From NCBI RefSeq assembly GCF_003324565.1, contig NZ_QOLA01000002.1, positions 62,001-126,000 on the forward strand: DNA of 64,000 nt, in the 5' to 3' direction. The notes below the pieces were generated by a model. It was not told the origin of the DNA, ran no database searches, and saw only the letters and a program-made list of their open reading frames with translations. The DNA is from Streptomyces sp. SDr-06. GTDB lineage: Bacteria; Actinomycetota; Actinomycetes; Streptomycetales; Streptomycetaceae. The position numbers and the translations under genes were made by a program. This document shows positions 1 through 13,053 of this stretch, in pieces (position 1 is the first letter of the stretch; each line of letters opens with the position of its first letter).

Positions 1-1
1 C

Positions 2-640
2 GACCTGCCGGCCGCCGGGCTCGGGCACGCCGGGACCGCCTCCTGCCAGGCCGTGGTCATCCCCCAACTCCCCATGCTGGCAAGGCACTTCTGGGGCACG
101 GAGGCGGAGCCGCCCGCCGCCCTGTTCGACCTCGGCGAACCGGTGCCGCACCTCGACATCGGCGGCCTCGAAGTCGCGGGCGGCGGCGACTTCCTGGCCG
201 CGTCCCTCACCGCGTCGGCCGGACGCCTCGCGGGATCGGGGGCCGAGGGCCCGTACGGGGAGGTGCTCGCCGCGATGGCCGCCGCCTTCCACGCCGATCT
301 GCTGGCCGTGCGCGAGGCCTGCCTCCTGATCGAGCCCGGCGACCGGGCCGCGCTCGCGAGCCCCGCCACCGCCGCCCTCGCCGACCGGCACTCCGTGCTG
401 TCGGCCGCCGGGGCGGCCCTGGCCGCCTGGGAGCACCACCGCCGCGGCGCCGGATTCCTCGCCGACCCCGCCTGGCTGGTGCTCGCCCTGCACCGCTACG
501 GGCGCAGGCTGGGCCTCACCCTTCCTCCGCTGCCACCGGACTGCGTCGACCGGGTGGCGGAGGAGCTGCTGGCGCGATTCCGGGCCGGCCGCAGTTTCGA
601 TCTTCACGACGCGCCTCTGGCGGAAGCAGGTACCCCATGA
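2..640 (+). CDS. Acyl-CoA dehydrogenase-like protein, C-terminal part (gene starts before the window)
   Basis: The frame is open from the first bases of the window and ends in TGA at 638-640. About 212 residues are visible. The mostly helical C-terminus has the arrangement of actinomycete acyl-CoA dehydrogenases: an Ala-rich helix, then ADRHSVLSAAGAALAAWEHH, then FLADPAWLVLALHR and a final RSFDLHDAPLA. The N-terminal FAD and substrate regions lie outside the window, so the family call rests on recall of C-terminal sequence patterns only. The stop overlaps the start of the phosphopantetheinyl transferase gene (ATGA), so the two are translationally coupled. A carrier-protein-linked desaturation role is an inference from that neighbour. 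Confidence 0.5.
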   Translation, partial: DLPAAGLGHAGTASCQAVVIPQLPMLARHFWGTEAEPPAALFDLGEPVPHLDIGGLEVAGGGDFLAASLTASAGRLAGSGAEGPYGEVLAAMAAAFHADLLAVREACLLIEPGDRAALASPATAALADRHSVLSAAGAALAAWEHHRRGAGFLADPAWLVLALHRYGRRLGLTLPPLPPDCVDRVAEELLARFRAGRSFDLHDAPLAEAGTP

Positions 641-1473
641 GCCCCCTCAAAAGGACGGGCATCGCCGAACCCCTTCTGATGCCGGGACCCGACAGCCCAT
701 GGAGCCGGGTGCGGCAGGCCATGGCATGGCACGGCCATGTCGTGGTGCACGCCAACTGGCGGGACTGGCTGCCGGCGGCCATCGCCGACCCCCAGCTGCG
801 CCCGCTGCTCGGCGCCCGGGACTGGCAGCGGCTCAACAACCTCCAGGACCCGGAGGCCCGTGACCGCTTCGCCGCCTCCCGGCTCCTGGTGAAGCACACC
901 GCGGGCGCGGCCCTCCAGACCCCGCCCGAGACCGTGGAGCTGGCCTCCAAGGCGGGCGGGCGCCCCTATCTGCGCGGCTGCGACCAGATCGAGGTCAGCC
1001 TCAGCCACACCCGGGACCTCCTGGTGGTGGGCCTCAACCGGCGCGGCCGGGTCGGCGTCGACACCGAGCTGGCCGACCGCCGCATCCAGTACTCCGCGGT
1101 CCAGCGCCATCTGTGCACCCCCGCCGAGCGCCGCTGGCTCGGCGGACTCGACGAGGCCGAGCAGCAGCGCCGCCTGGTGCGCACCTGGACGCTGAAGGAG
1201 GCGTACACCAAGGCGCTCGGCCAGGGCATGCGGATGGGCTTCACCCAGTTCGGCTTCGACGCGGAGGGCGCCAGCCTGCTCACCCCGCAGGGCGAGCCCG
1301 CCTCGCACGGCGAGTGGGCGTTCGCCACCTTCGAGCTGGACGGCGGCTATCTGGTGGGGGTGGCCTGCCACGACGCGGGGCTGCGCGACGAGGGCGACAC
1401 CGCGGTCTCCACCATGCTCGACGAGGGCTTCCTCGGCGAGGTCGTCGAGCTGGTCGGCCGCGCCCCGCACTGA
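637..1473 (+). CDS. Sfp-type 4'-phosphopantetheinyl transferase
   Basis: Enzymes of this family move the phosphopantetheine arm of CoA onto a serine of acyl, peptidyl or aryl carrier proteins. The 278-residue length fits the long Sfp class rather than the short AcpS class. Visible motifs are FAASRLLVKH near residue 75, VSLSHTRD near 125, the Mg-binding GVDTE near 140 and the WTLKEAYTKALG signature near 185-196, which holds the conserved WxxKEA core. The ATG overlaps the upstream acyl-CoA dehydrogenase-like stop. A strong bidirectional hairpin follows. The carrier-protein target cannot be told from this window. Confidence 0.9.
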   Translation: MSPLKRTGIAEPLLMPGPDSPWSRVRQAMAWHGHVVVHANWRDWLPAAIADPQLRPLLGARDWQRLNNLQDPEARDRFAASRLLVKHTAGAALQTPPETVELASKAGGRPYLRGCDQIEVSLSHTRDLLVVGLNRRGRVGVDTELADRRIQYSAVQRHLCTPAERRWLGGLDEAEQQRRLVRTWTLKEAYTKALGQGMRMGFTQFGFDAEGASLLTPQGEPASHGEWAFATFELDGGYLVGVACHDAGLRDEGDTAVSTMLDEGFLGEVVELVGRAPH

Positions 1474-1491
1474 GCGGCCCCGGGCAGCACA

Positions 1492-1532
1492 AAGGCCCCG
1501 TTCCGTCCTGGGGAAGGACGGAACGGGGCCTT
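1492..1532. terminator. Bidirectional hairpin terminator between the PPTase gene and rpsT
   Basis: Two perfect 17-nt arms (1492-1508 and 1516-1532) flank a 7-nt loop. The hairpin lies between convergent genes, 19 nt after the PPTase stop and 132 nt beyond the end of rpsT. Confidence 0.85.
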
Positions 1533-1664
1533 CGTGCTGCTTCTGGATAGCGCCGCGCCCGCGTGGCGAACGCGTCCGCGCGCGGCACTGAGCTGCCGTC
1601 GGGGAGCGGTAGAGGGGCCGCTGGGTCCCGTCGGGCGGGTCGATCAGATGAAGCGGATTACGTC

Positions 1665-1931
1665 TTAGCCCTGGAGGGCGGCAACCTTGCGCGCCAGCGC
1701 CGACTTCTTGTTGGCGGCGGCGTTCTTGTGGATGACACCCTTGCTGACGGCCTTGTCGAGCTTCTTGGAGGCCTCGCGAGCGGCCACGGTGGCCTTCTCG
1801 AGGTCGCCGGCCGTGACAGCCTCGCGAGCCTTGCGGATCGCGGTCTTGAGCGAGGACTTGACGGCCTTGTTGCGCAGGCGCGCCTTCTCGTTCGTCTTGT
1901 TCCGCTTGATCTGGGACTTGATGTTCGCCAC
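1665..1931 (-). CDS. rpsT: 30S ribosomal protein S20 (bS20)
   Basis: An 88-residue, Lys/Arg/Ala-rich protein beginning [18 protein letters not shown] and containing [11 protein letters not shown] and [19 protein letters not shown], all typical of S20. It binds 16S rRNA in the small subunit. The GTG at 1931 was chosen because all S20 proteins begin at the ANIKSQ block; an upstream in-frame ATG would add a non-conserved 39-residue tail. The gene is divergent from lepA and preceded by a good sigma-70-like promoter. Confidence 0.96.
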   Translation of the reverse strand: MANIKSQIKRNKTNEKARLRNKAVKSSLKTAIRKAREAVTAGDLEKATVAAREASKKLDKAVSKGVIHKNAAANKKSALARKVAALQG

Positions 1932-1960
1932 GAAAGAGCCTTTGCAGGTTCGATGATTCG

Positions 1961-1988
1961 ATCTTAGGTCGTGCCCCGCCGCCACAAG
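1961..1988 (-). promoter_or_regulatory. Candidate rpsT promoter
   Basis: On the minus strand CTTGTG (1983-1988) and TAAGAT (1961-1966) are separated by 16 nt and lie about 30 nt upstream of the rpsT GTG. Both hexamers resemble housekeeping -35 and -10 boxes. No expression data are available. Confidence 0.5.
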
Positions 1989-2157
1989 GGTGACGAGACA
2001 CAGCTGTCCACGGTACCAGCCGCCCCCCGACCAGCCCAAACCGAGCACAGGCCCGCAGGCGTGGGACGATGGAGCCTGCTACTTACGTATCGAACCGTCG
2101 TCGACCCGAGACGAGGCGCCGCGATTCGACCGCGCGTCTCAAGAATCAGGACCCTGC

Positions 2158-4023
2158 GTGCCCGCGACTCCTCCCAACGTGCCCGAGCCGAGCCGTACCG
2201 ACCCGGCGCTGATCCGCAACTTCTGCATCATCGCGCACATCGACCACGGCAAGTCGACCCTTGCCGACCGGATGCTCCAGCTGACCGGCGTGGTCGAGCA
2301 GCGGCAGATGCGTGCTCAGTACCTCGACCGCATGGACATCGAGCGCGAGCGCGGCATCACGATCAAGTCCCAGGCGGTCCGTCTGCCGTGGGCTCCCACC
2401 GAGGGCCCCGGCCAGGGCCGGGCCCACATCCTGAACATGATCGACACCCCGGGTCACGTGGACTTCACGTACGAGGTGTCCCGCTCGCTCGCCGCCTGCG
2501 AGGGCACGGTCCTGCTGGTGGACGCCGCCCAGGGCATCGAGGCGCAGACCCTGGCCAACCTGTACCTGGCCATGGAGAACGACCTCACCATCGTCCCGGT
2601 CCTCAACAAGATCGACCTGCCGGCCGCGCAGCCCGAGAAGTTCTCCGAGGAGCTCGCGAACCTCATCGGCTGCCAGCCGGAGGACGTGCTGAAGGTCTCG
2701 GCGAAGACCGGCGTCGGCGTGGACGCGCTCCTGGACCGGGTGGTCCGCGACGTGCCCGCCCCGGTCGGCGTCGCCGACGCGCCCGCCCGCGCGATGATCT
2801 TCGACTCGGTGTACGACTCCTACCGCGGCGTCGTCACCTACGTCCGTGTGGTCGACGGCCAGCTCAACAAGCGCGAGCGCATCCGCATGATGTCGACCGG
2901 CGCCACCCACGAGCTCCTCGAGATCGGCGTCTCGTCCCCCGAGATGACCCCGGCCGACGGCATCGGCGTCGGCGAGGTGGGCTACATCATCACCGGCGTG
3001 AAGGACGTCCGTCAGTCCAAGGTCGGTGACACCATCACCAGCCTGCACAACGGGGCGACCGAGGCGCTGGGCGGCTACAAGGACCCGAAGCCGATGGTCT
3101 TCTCCGGTCTGTATCCGCTGGACGGCTCGGACTACCCCGACCTGCGCGAGGCGCTCGACAAGCTCCAGCTCAACGACGCCGCCCTGGTGTACGAGCCGGA
3201 GACCTCCGCGGCGCTCGGCTTCGGCTTCCGCGTCGGCTTCCTCGGCCTGCTGCACCTGGACGTGATCCGCGAGCGCCTGGAGCGCGAGTTCGGCCTCGAC
3301 CTGATCGCCACCGCGCCGAACGTGGTCTACCGGGTCGTCCTGGAGGACGGCAAGGAGGTCACGGTCACCAACCCGAGCGAGTTCCCCGAGGGCAAGATCT
3401 CGGACGTGTACGAGCCGGTCGTGCGGGCCACGATCCTCGCGCCCAGCGAGTTCATCGGCTCGATCATGGAGCTCTGCCAGACCCGGCGCGGCACCCTGCT
3501 CGGCATGGACTACCTCTCCGAGGACCGCGTCGAGATCCGCTACACGCTGCCGCTCGCGGAGATCGTCTTCGACTTCTTCGACCAGCTGAAGTCCAAGACG
3601 CGCGGCTACGCCTCGCTCGACTACGAGCCCACCGGCGAGCAGGCCGCGAGCCTGGTCAAGGTCGACATCCTGCTGCACGGCGACAAGGTCGACGCCTTCT
3701 CCGCCGTCTGCCACAAGGACGCGGCCTACGCCTACGGCGTCCGTCTGGTCGCCAAGCTGCGCGAGCTCATCCCGCGGCAGGCCTTCGAGGTGCCGGTCCA
3801 GGCCGCCATCGGCTCCCGGGTCATCGCCCGCGAGACGATCCGCGCCATCCGCAAGGACGTCCTCGCCAAGTGCTACGGCGGCGACATCTCCCGCAAGCGC
3901 AAGCTCCTCGAGAAGCAGAAGGAGGGCAAGAAGCGGATGAAGATGGTGGGCTCCGTCGAGGTCCCCCAGGAGGCCTTCATCGCGGTGCTCTCCAGCGACG
4001 AGTCGGGCGGCAAGAAGAAGTAG
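2158..4023 (+). CDS. lepA: Elongation factor 4 (LepA), ribosome-associated GTPase
   Basis: LepA/EF4 is a translational GTPase related to EF-G that acts on the ribosome. The 621-residue protein has the G1 loop AHIDHGKST near residue 25, switch [21 protein letters not shown] as G4, and the LepA-specific C-terminal half ending [20 protein letters not shown] with a basic tail. The GTG at 2158 gives the usual N-terminus [20 protein letters not shown]; the frame stays open further upstream but that part is not conserved. The gene is divergent from rpsT, a common actinobacterial arrangement, and followed by a strong hairpin. Confidence 0.96.
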   Translation: MPATPPNVPEPSRTDPALIRNFCIIAHIDHGKSTLADRMLQLTGVVEQRQMRAQYLDRMDIERERGITIKSQAVRLPWAPTEGPGQGRAHILNMIDTPGHVDFTYEVSRSLAACEGTVLLVDAAQGIEAQTLANLYLAMENDLTIVPVLNKIDLPAAQPEKFSEELANLIGCQPEDVLKVSAKTGVGVDALLDRVVRDVPAPVGVADAPARAMIFDSVYDSYRGVVTYVRVVDGQLNKRERIRMMSTGATHELLEIGVSSPEMTPADGIGVGEVGYIITGVKDVRQSKVGDTITSLHNGATEALGGYKDPKPMVFSGLYPLDGSDYPDLREALDKLQLNDAALVYEPETSAALGFGFRVGFLGLLHLDVIRERLEREFGLDLIATAPNVVYRVVLEDGKEVTVTNPSEFPEGKISDVYEPVVRATILAPSEFIGSIMELCQTRRGTLLGMDYLSEDRVEIRYTLPLAEIVFDFFDQLKSKTRGYASLDYEPTGEQAASLVKVDILLHGDKVDAFSAVCHKDAAYAYGVRLVAKLRELIPRQAFEVPVQAAIGSRVIARETIRAIRKDVLAKCYGGDISRKRKLLEKQKEGKKRMKMVGSVEVPQEAFIAVLSSDESGGKKK

Positions 4024-4061
4024 TACGCAGAGGATCACGGGTCCTCCGCACCACCGACACC

Positions 4062-4098
4062 AACGGACCCCCACGCCTTCGCGCGGGGGTCCGTTCGT
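4062..4098 (+). terminator. Terminator after lepA
   Basis: Arms 4062-4076 and 4081-4095 (AACGGACCCCCACGC and its near-perfect complement, one G-T pair) with a CTTC loop, followed by TCGTTAT. It lies 39 nt after the lepA stop. Confidence 0.8.
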
Positions 4099-4259
4099 TA
4101 TGAAACCACTCTCCGCTGCCCCTTACGCGCCGGGCGGCAGCGCTCTACTCTGATCACGGCCCGATGGTTACTCGCCAGTTAAACAAGCGTCGGACAGCCA
4201 GAGCACTCGGACAACCAGCCAGTCGCGCAGCCTTGCCGCAGGCCAGCCCGGAGGACGTC

Positions 4260-6143
4260 GTGAGCGACACACAGACCTTGATCGAGAATCGGCCGCCGTC
4301 CGTGGCGACCCTCTTCGTCCAGCGCGTGGACGCCACGCCGGACGCGGAGGCCTACCGCTACCCGGTACCGGCCGCGGGCCAGGCCCCGGACGAGTGGAAG
4401 TCGCTGAGCTGGGCCCAGGCCGCCGAGCGGGTCTACGCGATCGCCGCGGGCCTGGTCGACCTCGGGGTGCGCCCCGAGGAGCGGGTCGCGCTCGCCTCCT
4501 CCACCCGCGTCGAGTGGATCCTGGCCGACCTCGGCGTGATGTGCGCGGGCGCCGCCACGACCACGATCTACCCCTCCACCAACGCCGAGGAGTCGGCGTT
4601 CATCCTGGCCGACTCCGAGAGCCGCGTGCTGATCGCCGAGGACGCCGCCCAGCTGGCCAAGGCCCGCGAGCGCCGCGCCGAGCTGCCCGACCTGAGGCAC
4701 GTCGTGGTCATCGACCCGGCCGGCGCCGAGCCCGCCGAGGGCGACCCGGAGGGCTGGGTGCTCAGCCTCGCGGAGCTGGAGGCACGCGGCGCCGCCCATC
4801 TGGAGAAGAACCCCGAGGCGGTCAGGGAGCGGATCGCGGCCATCACCGCCGACCAGCTCGCCACCCTCATCTACACCTCCGGCACCACGGGCAAGCCCAA
4901 GGGCGTACGGCTGCCGCACGACAACTGGTCGTACATGGCCAAGGCGACCGTCGCGACCGGGCTGATCACCAGCGAGGACGTGCAGTACCTCTGGCTGCCG
5001 CTCGCGCACGTCTTCGGCAAGGTGCTGACCTCCGGCCAGATCGAGGTCGGCCACGTGACGGCCGTCGACGGCCGGATCGACAAGATCATCGAAAATCTGC
5101 CGGTGGTCCAGCCGACCTACATGGCCGCCGTGCCCCGCATCTTCGAGAAGGTCTACAACGGCGTCGCCGGCAAGGCCCGCGAGGGCGGCGGGGCCAAGTA
5201 CAAGATCTTCCAGTGGGCGGCCGGGGTGGCCCGCGAGTACGCCAAGGTCAGCCAGGACAACTTCCGCCGCACCGGCCGCCCCGGGGCGCCGTTCGCGCTC
5301 GCCGCCAAGCACAAGGTCGCCGACGCGCTGGTCTTCAGCAAGATCCGCGAGGCGTTCGGCGGGCGGCTTCGGGCCTGCGTCTCCGGCTCGGCGGCGCTCG
5401 CGCCCGACATCGGCTTCTTCTTCGCCGGCGCCGGCATCCACATCCTGGAGGGCTACGGCCTCACCGAGTCCTCGGCCGCCTCGTTCGTCAACCCGGGCGA
5501 GGCCTACCGCACCGGCACGGTCGGCAAGCCGCTGCCCGGCACCGAGGTGCGGATCGCGGACGACGGCGAGATCCTGCTGCGCGGCCCCGGCATCATGCAG
5601 GGCTACCACCGGTTGCCCGAGAAGACCGCCGAGGTCCTGGAGTCCGACGGCTGGTTCCACACCGGTGACATCGGCGAGCTGTCCGCGGACGGCTATCTGC
5701 GGATCACCGACCGCAAGAAGGACCTCATCAAGACCTCCGGCGGCAAGTACATCGCGCCTGCCGAGGTCGAGGGCCAGTTCAAGGCGGTCTGCCCGTTCGT
5801 CTCCAACATCCTGGTGCACGGCGCCGACCGGAACTTCTGCACCGCCCTGATCTCGCTCGACGAGCCCACCATCCTCGGCTGGGCCAAGGAACAGGGCATC
5901 GCGGGCTCGTACGCCGAGATCGTGGCGTCCCCGAAGACCGTGGAGATGGTCGACGGCTACGTCAAGCGCCTCAACGAGGGCCTCCAGCGCTGGCAGACCA
6001 TCAAGAAGTTCCGGCTGCTGCCGCGCGATCTCGACGTGGAGCACGGCGAGCTGACGCCCAGCCTCAAGCTGAAGCGCCCGGTCGTCGAGCGCGAGTACCG
6101 GGAACTGATCGAGGAGATGTACGCGGGCTCCCGCGAGGCCTGA
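4260..6143 (+). CDS. Long-chain fatty acid--CoA ligase (AMP-forming)
   Basis: Activates fatty acids to acyl-AMP and then acyl-CoA. The 627-residue protein has the ANL superfamily core motifs: TLIYTSGTTGKPKGVRLPH near residue 205, EGYGLTESSA near 400, GWFHTGDIGEL near 460 and the hinge region TDRKKDLIKTSGGKYIAP near 485. Length and order match FadD15-type ligases. The GTG at 4260 has a GGAGG box just upstream; an in-frame ATG at 4164 would add 32 non-conserved residues. It stands alone between the lepA terminator and the convergent response regulator gene, with only 7 nt to the latter. Chain-length preference cannot be read from the sequence. Confidence 0.9.
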   Translation: MSDTQTLIENRPPSVATLFVQRVDATPDAEAYRYPVPAAGQAPDEWKSLSWAQAAERVYAIAAGLVDLGVRPEERVALASSTRVEWILADLGVMCAGAATTTIYPSTNAEESAFILADSESRVLIAEDAAQLAKARERRAELPDLRHVVVIDPAGAEPAEGDPEGWVLSLAELEARGAAHLEKNPEAVRERIAAITADQLATLIYTSGTTGKPKGVRLPHDNWSYMAKATVATGLITSEDVQYLWLPLAHVFGKVLTSGQIEVGHVTAVDGRIDKIIENLPVVQPTYMAAVPRIFEKVYNGVAGKAREGGGAKYKIFQWAAGVAREYAKVSQDNFRRTGRPGAPFALAAKHKVADALVFSKIREAFGGRLRACVSGSAALAPDIGFFFAGAGIHILEGYGLTESSAASFVNPGEAYRTGTVGKPLPGTEVRIADDGEILLRGPGIMQGYHRLPEKTAEVLESDGWFHTGDIGELSADGYLRITDRKKDLIKTSGGKYIAPAEVEGQFKAVCPFVSNILVHGADRNFCTALISLDEPTILGWAKEQGIAGSYAEIVASPKTVEMVDGYVKRLNEGLQRWQTIKKFRLLPRDLDVEHGELTPSLKLKRPVVEREYRELIEEMYAGSREA

Positions 6144-6150
6144 GCGGGAG

Positions 6151-6738
6151 CTAAGGGATGCCGCGGGCCCGCCTCAGGGCCCGCAGCGCCTCCTCCAGGC
6201 GGCCCATCTGGTCGCGCAGCTCCGCGACCTCGGCGAGCCCGCCCCGGGCCAGCTCGACCTCGATCGCGCCGAGCCGCTCGCCGATCAGGGCGAACTGCTT
6301 GTGCTCGGCGGCCAGTATCCGCTGCAACTGCTGGTTCTTGCGGTGCAGTTCGAGGAACACGGTCACCTTGGCGCGCAGCACCCACGGATCGAAGGGCTTG
6401 GTGAGGAAGTCCGCCGCGCCCGTGGCGTACCCGCGGAACGCGTAGCCGTCGTCGCCGTCCGTGCCGGTCAGGAAGATGATCGGCACGTCCTTCGTCTGGT
6501 CGAGCCGCTTGATGTTGGACGCCGTCTCGAAGCCGTCCATGCCCGGCATCCGCACGTCGAGCAGCACCACGGCGAACCGCTGCCGCAGCAGCGCCTTCAT
6601 CGCCTCCTCGCCCGAACGCGCCCTGACCAGCGGCTCGTTGAGGGAGCCGAGGACGGCCTCCAGGGCCATCAGGTTGTCCTCCATGTCGTCGACGAGAAGG
6701 ATGCTCGCCCGGTCTCCGGGCGGTGCCTCTGAACTCAT
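6151..6738 (-). CDS. Response regulator, REC domain plus C-terminal coiled coil
   Basis: The 195-residue protein begins MSSEAPPGDRASILLVDDMEDN, a receiver domain with the acidic pair, the phospho-acceptor in VVLLDVRMPGMDGFE and the conserved Lys in FLTKPFD. After about residue 130 only a heptad-like helix remains (VFLELHRKNQQLQRILAAEHKQ and onward), with no HTH or enzymatic output domain. It starts 11 nt after the stop of the poly-HAMP kinase gene and is probably cotranscribed with it. It may act as a phosphate relay or protein-interaction output for that kinase; this is inference. Confidence 0.88.
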   Translation of the reverse strand: MSSEAPPGDRASILLVDDMEDNLMALEAVLGSLNEPLVRARSGEEAMKALLRQRFAVVLLDVRMPGMDGFETASNIKRLDQTKDVPIIFLTGTDGDDGYAFRGYATGAADFLTKPFDPWVLRAKVTVFLELHRKNQQLQRILAAEHKQFALIGERLGAIEVELARGGLAEVAELRDQMGRLEEALRALRRARGIP

Positions 6739-6749
6739 TGCCGGTCGCC

Positions 6750-10910
<4,161 letters not shown>

Positions 10911-11012
10911 GCGGGCCCACTTCGGTGACTCGGTGCTTATGGGCCCGCTCAGTCTGTCACTCTGTCGGTGTCGTGAGCGGCGCATTCGCGAGAACCGGTC
11001 AGGAGCGACACC

Positions 11013-13001
11013 GTGGCACCCTCACCAGCGCGGCGGGAGAGCATGAACGGCCTGTATCCCCCGACTTCCCACGACCCGGCCGAGACGGCGAAGGCGCCCC
11101 CGGGCGACGCCCCCGCCCCCGTCGCGGCGAACCTCCCGGCGGCGCGCGGCGCCTGCCCGAACGCGCGTACCAGCCTGCCGGGCAACCCGCTCGCGCCGGG
11201 AGCCGCCCGGCGGTTCATACGGGCCGCGCTGGCCGACTGGGCCGGGCTCGGCCCGCCCGACGAGCCCCAACTGCCCGAGCTCACCGAGCAGTTCGCGTAC
11301 GAGGCGGTCGTCCTGGTCAACGAGCTGGTCACCAACGCGGTCGTCCACGCGGGCACCACCGTCGACGTCCTGTGCCGACTGGAGAGCGGCGAGGGGCCGG
11401 AACCCGCCGCCCTCGTCATCGAGGTGTCCGACCACCATCCCTCGCGTGCGGTACGCAGCGAACCGCAACCGGCCCGGGACGAGGGGGCCGCCTACGAGTA
11501 CGGGCGCGGACTCCAGGTCGTCGCCGCCCTCGCCGAATGCTGGGGCATCACCTATCGCACCGGGCTCAAGACCGTCTGGGCCCGCCTCACCGTGGACGAG
11601 CAGGAGCCGCCCGGACAGCCCGGCGGCCACCGCGACGAACTCCTCCAACGCGGGCTGCGCGTCGCCGAGATCCTCGCGCCGTCCCCGCACCGCACGCCGC
11701 GCCGGCACGACCGCGACTGGGTCAACCGGGGCGCGCTCTCCTTCCTCGCCGAGGCCTCCGACCTCCTCGCCGGACAGTTCGACGAGGACATGATCGCCGC
11801 CCTCGCCGGGCAGCTCCTGGTGCCCCGGCTCGCCGAATGGTGCGCGATCTGGCTCGACGAGGACGCGGGCGGCCCCCTGGCCGCGCCCCGGCTGGCCCGG
11901 GTCTGGCACGCGCGCGAGTCCGCCATCGAGCCCCTGCGGGCCGCCGTCGAGAAGGAGCCGCCCCGACTGCCCGCCGCCGCGCGCGGCGGCCCGGTGCCGA
12001 TGCCCTGGCCCCGGGCACCCGAACTCGGCGGCGACGGCACGGCCCTGGCGTACCGCCTGGTGGCGGGCGGCAGCGAGGTGGGTGTCCTGCTGCTCGGCCG
12101 GGCCGGCCTCCTGCGGCTGCCCGACGAAGTCACCGGCCTGATCGAGGACTTCCTGCGCCGGGTGGCCCTCGCGATCGGCGCGGCCCGCCAGTACACCCGG
12201 CAGGCCACCATCAGCAGGGTGCTCCAGCGCGGGCTGCTGCCCACCCGGGTCGCCGAGATCCCCGGCATCGACAGCGCCTTCGTCTACCAGCCGAGCAACG
12301 AGGCGCTGGCGGGCGGCGACTTCTACGACGTCTTCCCCGGCGCCGACGGGCGCTGGTGCTTCGCGCTCGGCGACGTCCAGGGCAGCGGCCCCGAGGCCGC
12401 CGTCGTCACCGGCCTCGCCCGGCCCTGGCTGCGGCTGCTGGCCCGCGAGGGGTACGCGGTGCACGAGGTCCTGGACCGGCTCAACCAGCTGCTCGTCGAC
12501 GACGCCACCGAGGCGGCCGAGGCCGCGGTCCGGCTCGCCACCGCGGACCCGGCCACCACGACCGGGGCGCCGGACGACGCACAGGCCCGCTTCCTCTCCC
12601 TGCTGTACGGGGAACTCGTGCCGGACGACGCCGACGGCTCGGTGCGCTGCACCCTGGCCAGCGCCGGGCACCCGCTGCCGCTGCTCCTGCGGCCGGACGG
12701 CTCGGTCCGGGCGGCCGCCGTCCCGCAGATCCTGCTCGGCGTGGTCGAGGGCGCGCGCTACGAGAGCGAGAGCCTGCGCCTGCTCCCCGGCGACACCCTG
12801 CTGTGCGTGACCGACGGGGTGACCGAGCGGCGCTCGGGGCCGCACCTGTTCGACGACGCCGACGGCCTCGCCACGGAGCTGGCCCGCTGCGTGGGCCTGA
12901 CCGCGTCCGGGGTGGCCGCGCGGATCAAGCAGGCGGTGTACGACTTCGGGGACACCCCGCCCGCCGACGATCTCGCCCTGCTCGTGCTCCGGGCGAGCTG
13001 A
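11013..13001 (+). CDS. SpoIIE-type PP2C phosphatase with N-terminal HATPase domain
   Basis: Such proteins act in partner-switching pathways that control alternative sigma factors. The 662-residue protein has an RsbW-like HATPase near residues 65-200 (VNELVTNAVVHAG), a GAF-like middle (~240-395), and a PP2C/SpoIIE domain from ~410 with ALAGGDFYDVF, ALGDVQGSGPEAA, SAGHPLPLLL, CVTDGVTERR and a final PADDLALLVLR. The GTG at 11013 has AGGAG 7 nt upstream; ATG 11043 is the alternative. It is divergent from the poly-HAMP kinase with about 100 nt between starts, which suggests a shared stress input (inference). Confidence 0.88.
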   Translation: MAPSPARRESMNGLYPPTSHDPAETAKAPPGDAPAPVAANLPAARGACPNARTSLPGNPLAPGAARRFIRAALADWAGLGPPDEPQLPELTEQFAYEAVVLVNELVTNAVVHAGTTVDVLCRLESGEGPEPAALVIEVSDHHPSRAVRSEPQPARDEGAAYEYGRGLQVVAALAECWGITYRTGLKTVWARLTVDEQEPPGQPGGHRDELLQRGLRVAEILAPSPHRTPRRHDRDWVNRGALSFLAEASDLLAGQFDEDMIAALAGQLLVPRLAEWCAIWLDEDAGGPLAAPRLARVWHARESAIEPLRAAVEKEPPRLPAAARGGPVPMPWPRAPELGGDGTALAYRLVAGGSEVGVLLLGRAGLLRLPDEVTGLIEDFLRRVALAIGAARQYTRQATISRVLQRGLLPTRVAEIPGIDSAFVYQPSNEALAGGDFYDVFPGADGRWCFALGDVQGSGPEAAVVTGLARPWLRLLAREGYAVHEVLDRLNQLLVDDATEAAEAAVRLATADPATTTGAPDDAQARFLSLLYGELVPDDADGSVRCTLASAGHPLPLLLRPDGSVRAAAVPQILLGVVEGARYESESLRLLPGDTLLCVTDGVTERRSGPHLFDDADGLATELARCVGLTASGVAARIKQAVYDFGDTPPADDLALLVLRAS

Positions 13002-13053
13002 GGCGGGGCCGGGCCCGGTAGGGGGAGCGCCTGGCGTGCCGGACAATGGGGGC

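Noticed and set aside
2146..4074. A 642-codon open frame opposite lepA
   Set aside because: It is the antisense shadow of a highly conserved gene with third-position GC bias; composition is low-complexity and no motif is present.
4023..4259. Extending the acyl-CoA ligase to the in-frame ATG at 4164
   Set aside because: The extra 32 residues are not family-like, whereas the GTG at 4260 has a GGAGG box at proper distance.
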